From: Candidatus Borrarchaeum weybense
Lineage (GTDB): Archaea; Asgardarchaeota; Sifarchaeia; Borrarchaeales; Borrarchaeaceae
Reading direction: 5' to 3'
Assembly: GCA_019057385.1 (NCBI GenBank)
Contig: JAHQJS010000005.1
Location: forward strand, 62,001-126,000
DNA: 64,000 bases
Positions within the stretch are counted from its first letter, which is position 1, and every line of letters starts with the position of its first letter. Shown here piece after piece: positions 59,034 through 64,000 of the stretch. The position numbers and the translations under genes were made by a program. The notes under the pieces are model-generated. The model saw only the letters and a list, made by a program, of their open reading frames with translations. It did no database searches and was not told the origin of the DNA.

Positions 59034-62000
59034 TTAGGGTAAAAGATCCTTTACAGCAACTGGAGGACCTTTTTTCGGTGGTTTATAGATGCCTTCCAGA
59101 TGTTGAAACCGCTCATACATCAAGTGGAGAGTTTCCTTATCTGGAGCGTAGATAAAGGGGACAAAGCGCTTTTTTTCCAACAAAAAACCCTTGAGTTGTA
59201 GTGCGCACCGCCTTATAGCTTCCTTTACTGTCATATATTCTTCTAGATAGTATACCTTTTGAGCGAGTATGTTGTTAACCAATCTCTCAACTTTGTAGTG
59301 TCCATTCCAGTTAAGATGATAGAATCGTTCACGCTCTAGTGTTTTACGTCGAATGAAATCAGTTTTCGCAAATTTATCATGTATACATGCAAAGATGAAG
59401 GCGAACCTGAACAGGGGAAGAAACACCTCTCGGAAGTCAACAACAGTGCCAAGAAAAGATCTTTGTTTTTTCTTATAATGCAATATCAGTTCGTTGGGTA
59501 CCCAGGAGAACCCTGCCTCAGCGAGTGCTTTTCGACAGTAAAAGTTAAGGTGTCGATAGACAGCATTGAGTGCAGCACTAAAGGGAGTTCGCGCCTTTGC
59601 TTCCCCCAGAAGCACCACTGTGGCAATATAGCGGTCGAGGGTACGACTGATGATTTCAAAATAACTGCCCTGAAGCAAATGCTTGGGAACCTCCCAGGCA
59701 ATGCTTTCCACTACGCCTTCAAGACCGCGAAGGTTGTCAATATTGCCCCGCCAATAGAGAAACGTATACGCCACGCGATCCAGTAGTTGGGATAAGAATT
59801 CCTGTGCCTCTGCAGGAGATAATAATCCCTCTTTTTCAAAATGGAGAATTGCATTGGCGAGTCCCATATTTTTACTCATCACCAGCAACCTCGCTAATAA
59901 CTTGCCTCGTTCCGTCTCTCTGAGTTGCTGGGCGGCGTGTTTCAGTTCATCGGCTAATTGTTGTTTCTCGGGTGTCAGTGTATGCTCTACAAAGAATCTG
60001 CCTTCGGGCGAATTAATATCAATGAGTTTTTTACCATAGTTCTTACGAACCTGTTGCGTAACTTCTCCACCCTCGATGATGATGTGACGGATAGCACCGA
60101 TTAAATATCGCTGTGTTGTTTTCCCGTCCTTTAAGGAATGAGTAAATCGTTTTTTCTTAATATCAAGCTGTTCACCGCACTTGACACGGATGATTCGTTT
60201 TGGTCGTCGAATGTAAACCCTTGTTTTTTTAACCCGCGGGACATAATTTCCAGCCTTGCCTAAAAGCAATTCCAACCCTTTTAACATCAAACCTCGGCGG
60301 CCTGGTTTCACCACTAGGTCACCTTTCATGGTTAAATAATAGCGGGAATTGCATTCAGGACAGACGGTGTATTCGTTATAGCGTGACGGCAGTTCCACTG
60401 TACCGTCGGAGTTGCAGAAGTAGCATGGAGTATCATCAAGTGTTTCTTGTAAGACACGAATTGTGCGCTTTTTTAACTTCCGCGCTTTCGTATGATATTC
60501 GCAGGCACCCATCTTTGGTGCGACATAAGACTTTCTTGCTCGCCTTCCAACTTTTGTGTTATACTTACGATTCAACACGCAAATATGTGCACGTTTCGAT
60601 CTGCGACGGTCCTTCATGGAGTTTATCCGAAAGAAGCCACATGAGCCACAGGTGAGGCGCAGATGTTCAGGAAGACTCACATTCACATCTGCCACATAGA
60701 TTTTGGGGCGACCTCGTAACTGCCCTTGAGAGATAAACTGGATTTTTCCCTGGATTCCTAACCGCTTGACATGTTTAACTACCGTGGTGTAGTGAACTGG
60801 TCTTTTATATTGCTTACGAACTTTTGTCGTAATTTGTTTATAAGAAATAAGTTTATACTGTTTAATAAAGGTGTAGATTGCTTCCTGAAGTCCTGGATAT
60901 GGTTTCGGTCTATGTTTTGGATACCAGCGTCTCCTTCTGCCTTTGTTCCCTCTTTCAACTTCAGGCTCTTTGTATTCAGGATTTAGTTTTGAGGTAAGTT
61001 CTTTAGCAACCCTTGCCGCCCTCGGGTCGCTGCGCCCCAGATAGTCATAACTTGCTTCTGCGATCCATGACGCCGTCTTTCTATGTGCTTCTGCATCACC
61101 CGGTCTTATGTTTACCCGAGTTGCCGCTTCTGTGACTGAAGAACCCTGACTGAGTAACCATACGAAAGAGGTATATTGTTGGGTGGTGTATCGTGTGGTG
61201 CTGCTCACTTCATGCATGCTTCGCCCGATTAGTGTAATCACGTGCCGGGAGAATTCCCGTTCTGAGGAGCAGTGATGTGTGGCAAAAAAATTCTTGATCC
61301 TGATGGCGGTTTTAGTCGGCAGTAAAAATTGGCTGGCCCAGCGTCCTTTGGCTGTTGCACTAAACTTTCCACCATTTCTTTTGATAAAACCTTCCTTGAT
61401 AAGTGTGTGAAGGATTCCCTCTCTTTTTTTCTTCGGTTCATCCTGCTTAGGTCGAGCTAACAGTTTCTCTCTTAGTTGTTGTGTAAAGTCTTTCAACTGG
61501 TCGTGGGTGAATGGTGTCAACAGTAAGCGAAGCTCTCCATTTTTGATTCCGCGTGTAGTGGTGTTCTTCTTGACCCACATGAAGAATTTTCTCGTTACGC
61601 GTTTCAAGTCGAATGGGAGAGAGCCTTCGTGCGTTTCGCGCAATAAGGAGAGTAAATGAAGTTCGTTATTGAGCCAGCAAAGCTCCTCCTCATGAGTCAA
61701 GAGTGCGGTATTCATTAGTTCGGACCAATTCTGTAGCAACGCTTTGTGTTGATGCCAGAAGTAATGTCTTTCAAGTTTGAGGAGCAATTGTTTCGTGGAT
61801 ACCGAGCCTCTAGCTATCAGGGTGAGTACAATATCTGCCAAAGAAGAACGAGCTTGGCTTACTATACGATGTTCTTTGACTATCAATTGTCCTTCAACGA
61901 TTTGAATATCCTTTTGCTTCAAAATCTCTTGGTCGTCCCCCACGAAGATCAGATCGGCATAGCCCACCCGATGATGGCGCGGTCGTGCCGCCCTGCCGCT

Positions 62001-63125
62001 CAATTGTATCAACAGTTGAGAGCTGAACATTCCTGCATCGGCAATTATCACCCTTTTGATCGGAAAGTCCACCCCCTCTCCGTATTGAGTCGTTGATAAA
62101 AAGACCTGAAATTCACCCTTCTTAAGTTTTCTCATAGCTTTTTGTTGTTTCTCTTTACTGAGCCCAGCATGGCTGTAGCCAACGGTTAGATTGAGCCCAA
62201 AACTCTTTAGAAAGGTCTGCAATTCTTCAGCGCGTTGTTCAACCTGATTTCGTGTGTAGCAAAAGATATGCACGATTTTAGTCCGCTGATCATCGCCATA
62301 TGAGTGTAGTTCAAAGGTCTTTTTGATCAAGCGAGCGAACAGAAAGCGCTTTTTTCGTTCGATCTGCTCTATTGTGCTGCCTGAAACTCCAAAAGACGAT
62401 ACAATAAGTTTCGACCGCCGTTCTTTGGTATGGATAAGTTGAGCATCGAGCCAGCTTGCCAGTTCCTCAGCATTCCCCAAAGTAGCCGAGAGATAGATGA
62501 TGTGAGGACGAGGTCGCAACCACGCTTTCGCATTGACAATCGCGGTTTCTAGACACGTACCCCGCCCTTTGTTACCCAGATTATGCAGTTCATCGACTAC
62601 AATTAATCCTATCCTGTCTAAAAACGGATACTCGAAATGTTTGGCTAGCAGCCCATTGAAGGATTCGTAGGTGATGATGAGGATATCCGCAGTTTCAAGC
62701 TCTTCAGGAGACGGTCGGTTATCTCCGCTGACCCGGAGGATGGTGCAGATGTCGTGATACCACTCTTTGAACCTGTCATACATCTGATCGATCAGCCGTT
62801 TGGTCGGCTCAAGGATCACACAGCGCATCCCTTTTCCAAGGATGCGGGTGGACACTATTTGGGCGATCAAGGTTTTTCCAGAAGCGGTGGGAGTGTATAA
62901 CACTTTGTCATGTCTTTGCTTACCAGAAAAGCATGCCTCCCATTGAAAGTCATAGAGAAGTTTAATGTCAGCCTGTTCCAATTGTTGACGTATAAATTCG
63001 TAGTTTAACCCTCTTTTCGTCATTGTAAGGAACTGTCCCCTCAATCCCTGTGTCTCACTTATGATGGTTGAAAAGTTCTTTATAAAGAGGGCAAACCTTT
63101 GGATCACTGGCTTGATAACTGTCAC
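59034..63125 (-). CDS. Helicase-Cas1 fusion protein
   Basis: A 1363-residue protein of new architecture. Residues 55-400 are a Ski2/Hel308-type SF2 helicase: Walker A TPTASGKT (78-85), DELH (178-181), SAT (213-215), TTQYGEGVDFP (345-355), QLSGRAARPRHH (374-385). Residues 740-815 include a winged helix; C826, C829, C849 and C875 form one metal site and C901, C904, C922, C925 a zinc ribbon. Residues about 970-1330 are Cas1: beta domain with GEQLDIKKKRF and IRHIIIEGGEV, then LRGLEGVVES (E1136), PFSAALNAVYRHLNFYCRKA, LHYKKKQRSF (H1216) and TVVDFREVFLPL (D1230, E1233), and the family end KKRFVPFIY. All catalytic acids and the His are kept. GTG start 63125 behind GAGGGG; ATG 63023 is an alternative. 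The gene is visibly richer in G+C than its surroundings. Confidence 0.92.
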   Translation of the reverse strand: MTVIKPVIQRFALFIKNFSTIISETQGLRGQFLTMTKRGLNYEFIRQQLEQADIKLLYDFQWEACFSGKQRHDKVLYTPTASGKTLIAQIVSTRILGKGMRCVILEPTKRLIDQMYDRFKEWYHDICTILRVSGDNRPSPEELETADILIITYESFNGLLAKHFEYPFLDRIGLIVVDELHNLGNKGRGTCLETAIVNAKAWLRPRPHIIYLSATLGNAEELASWLDAQLIHTKERRSKLIVSSFGVSGSTIEQIERKKRFLFARLIKKTFELHSYGDDQRTKIVHIFCYTRNQVEQRAEELQTFLKSFGLNLTVGYSHAGLSKEKQQKAMRKLKKGEFQVFLSTTQYGEGVDFPIKRVIIADAGMFSSQLLIQLSGRAARPRHHRVGYADLIFVGDDQEILKQKDIQIVEGQLIVKEHRIVSQARSSLADIVLTLIARGSVSTKQLLLKLERHYFWHQHKALLQNWSELMNTALLTHEEELCWLNNELHLLSLLRETHEGSLPFDLKRVTRKFFMWVKKNTTTRGIKNGELRLLLTPFTHDQLKDFTQQLREKLLARPKQDEPKKKREGILHTLIKEGFIKRNGGKFSATAKGRWASQFLLPTKTAIRIKNFFATHHCSSEREFSRHVITLIGRSMHEVSSTTRYTTQQYTSFVWLLSQGSSVTEAATRVNIRPGDAEAHRKTASWIAEASYDYLGRSDPRAARVAKELTSKLNPEYKEPEVERGNKGRRRRWYPKHRPKPYPGLQEAIYTFIKQYKLISYKQITTKVRKQYKRPVHYTTVVKHVKRLGIQGKIQFISQGQLRGRPKIYVADVNVSLPEHLRLTCGSCGFFRINSMKDRRRSKRAHICVLNRKYNTKVGRRARKSYVAPKMGACEYHTKARKLKKRTIRVLQETLDDTPCYFCNSDGTVELPSRYNEYTVCPECNSRYYLTMKGDLVVKPGRRGLMLKGLELLLGKAGNYVPRVKKTRVYIRRPKRIIRVKCGEQLDIKKKRFTHSLKDGKTTQRYLIGAIRHIIIEGGEVTQQVRKNYGKKLIDINSPEGRFFVEHTLTPEKQQLADELKHAAQQLRETERGKLLARLLVMSKNMGLANAILHFEKEGLLSPAEAQEFLSQLLDRVAYTFLYWRGNIDNLRGLEGVVESIAWEVPKHLLQGSYFEIISRTLDRYIATVVLLGEAKARTPFSAALNAVYRHLNFYCRKALAEAGFSWVPNELILHYKKKQRSFLGTVVDFREVFLPLFRFAFIFACIHDKFAKTDFIRRKTLERERFYHLNWNGHYKVERLVNNILAQKVYYLEEYMTVKEAIRRCALQLKGFLLEKKRFVPFIYAPDKETLHLMYERFQHLEGIYKPPKKGPPVAVKDLLP

Positions 63126-63176
63126 AAAATCCCCTCTTTATAAATTAATTATAACCTATTGACAGTAGTGGCAACA

Positions 63177-64000
63177 ATGTCTTTCGAAGAACACCTTAAG
63201 CAAGGAAATGAGTTTTATGAACAGAAACAATACCGAAGGGCGTTAAAACATCTCACAAAGGCTGCAAAATTAAAACCAAAAGACTATCAACCTTGGCAGA
63301 AATGTGGAGATATTTATTTTACTTTGCACATCTATCAGAAGGCAATCAAATGTTGGAAAAAGGCGTTTGCGAAAAAACCTGACGAAATGTCACCCTTGGT
63401 CGGCATAGCTAATTCATACGGATTCTTGGGCGAATACGAAAAAGCCATCAAATACTGTCAAAAGATATTGAATACACAACCAAACTTTCCTTTAATTAAA
63501 CTCTTGATGAGCAATATAAAAGATGTACAAGAACATTCACCTCTTACCGATGAAGAGGTAGCAAAAATAAAAGAAGCAGATTCAAAAAAGGTCATCACAA
63601 GTGTCGTAATCCGTGGTATAGACTATTATGTTATTAATAACACATTAAAACTTCGCGATCTAAATATCAAAGATATTAAACACATCAAAGGATTGGAAAA
63701 TCTTACCAATCTCCAAGAACTTGATCTAAGCGGGAATAAAATATCAGTAATTGAGGGATTAGACACACTTTGCAATCTTCAAGAACTTAATTTAAGTGCG
63801 AATAAAATTACTATGATACAAGGTTTAGATACCCTTACCAAGTTACAAGTTTTAGAACTTTACGACAACCAGATCAATAGGATAACTGGACTGGATAACC
63901 TTACGCAATTGAAAAAGTTATATCTTAATGGGAACTCGATAGAAACAATTGACGGAGTGGAACAACTCACGAATTTGGAAGTTTTAAGCCTTGCAGATAA
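63177..64000 (+). CDS. TPR-LRR protein (3' partial)
   Basis: At least 274 residues, open to the end of the window. The first 125 residues are three tetratricopeptide repeats (LKQGNEFYEQKQYRRALKHL, then WQKCGDIYFTLHIYQKAIKC and GIANSYGFLGEYEKAIKYCQ). From about residue 165 leucine-rich repeats of the 22-residue SDS22-like kind follow (LENLTNLQELDLSGNKISVI, LDTLCNLQELNLSANKITMI). Such repeat proteins mediate protein contacts and are common in Asgard genomes. It diverges from the helicase-Cas1 gene with only 51 bases between starts, so they could share regulation. Confidence 0.88.
   Translation, partial: MSFEEHLKQGNEFYEQKQYRRALKHLTKAAKLKPKDYQPWQKCGDIYFTLHIYQKAIKCWKKAFAKKPDEMSPLVGIANSYGFLGEYEKAIKYCQKILNTQPNFPLIKLLMSNIKDVQEHSPLTDEEVAKIKEADSKKVITSVVIRGIDYYVINNTLKLRDLNIKDIKHIKGLENLTNLQELDLSGNKISVIEGLDTLCNLQELNLSANKITMIQGLDTLTKLQVLELYDNQINRITGLDNLTQLKKLYLNGNSIETIDGVEQLTNLEVLSLAD

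Noticed and set aside
60383..60655. Plus-strand frame inside the helicase-Cas1 gene
   Set aside because: Antisense to the zinc-ribbon region; no signals of its own.
59034..63125. Plain Hel308 or reverse-gyrase-like helicase
   Set aside because: The helicase core ends near residue 420; the rest is not the Hel308 ratchet or a topoisomerase but winged helix, Cys clusters and Cas1.

Overview
The window comes from an archaeon, most likely an Asgard archaeon (Heimdall-/Hodarchaeia- or Thorarchaeia-like). It carries a proteasome beta subunit, ribosomal proteins L10e and L21e, RNA polymerase subunit Rpb4/F, KsgA/Dim1, RadA, an archaeal-type histone, SufBC and archaeoflavoprotein AfpA, together with a stand-alone gelsolin domain, an Asgard-typical eukaryotic signature protein. 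The DNA is AT-rich, with TATA-type promoters and T-rich ends. Many redox genes (flavodiiron protein, rubrerythrin, ferritin, thioredoxin reductase, ferredoxins, FMN flavoproteins) point to an anaerobe that copes with oxygen.

Layout. 1-2.1 kb: end of the proteasome beta gene, a DNA alkyltransferase, a small protein with a faint resemblance to proteasome chaperone PAC4, and UbiX. 2.3-6 kb: small unknown genes and a tyrosine recombinase. 6-10.5 kb: flavoproteins and a complete TusA/DsrE2/TusDCB sulfur-relay operon. 11.1-13.2 kb: an IS200/IS605-family element with TnpB and a separate mini-copy of its ends. 13.2-18.2 kb: SagB-like reductase, flavodiiron protein, thioredoxin reductase, FIST protein. 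18.2-20.4 kb: a CRISPR-derived two-gene module (Cas7-like, then a RAMP-HD fusion) behind an RHH repressor with repeated operators. 20.4-34.7 kb: housekeeping and redox genes, a DapA-Fae fusion, a chelatase-like AAA/vWA pair and SufBC. 34.9-38.8 kb: information-processing operon, gelsolin domain, histone. 39-55.7 kb: sugar and nucleotide enzymes, RadA, three genes of GH57/radical-SAM type, transporters, an orphan PorG-like protein and TrpB2.

The most striking region is 55.9-63.1 kb. On the minus strand it encodes a 1363-residue protein that joins a Ski2/Hel308-type helicase, a winged helix and two Cys clusters to a complete C-terminal Cas1 domain. This is followed by a Cas7-like gene and a gene fusing a RAMP domain to an HD-nuclease-like domain. 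Three copies of a ~85-145 bp repeat, at least two of them behind a possible promoter of their own, surround the last gene. The same Cas7-like/RAMP-HD pair at 18.6-20.3 kb lacks Cas1 and the repeats. No ordinary CRISPR array, Cas2, Cas10, Cas3 or Cas9/12 is seen. I read this as a previously undescribed CRISPR-related system or a Cas1-mobilised element. The architecture is visible in the sequence; the function is inferred.

A second theme is initiation at non-AUG isoleucine codons. L10e, a HemK-like methyltransferase and an 81-residue protein each have a Shine-Dalgarno sequence but only ATT or ATA in the right place.
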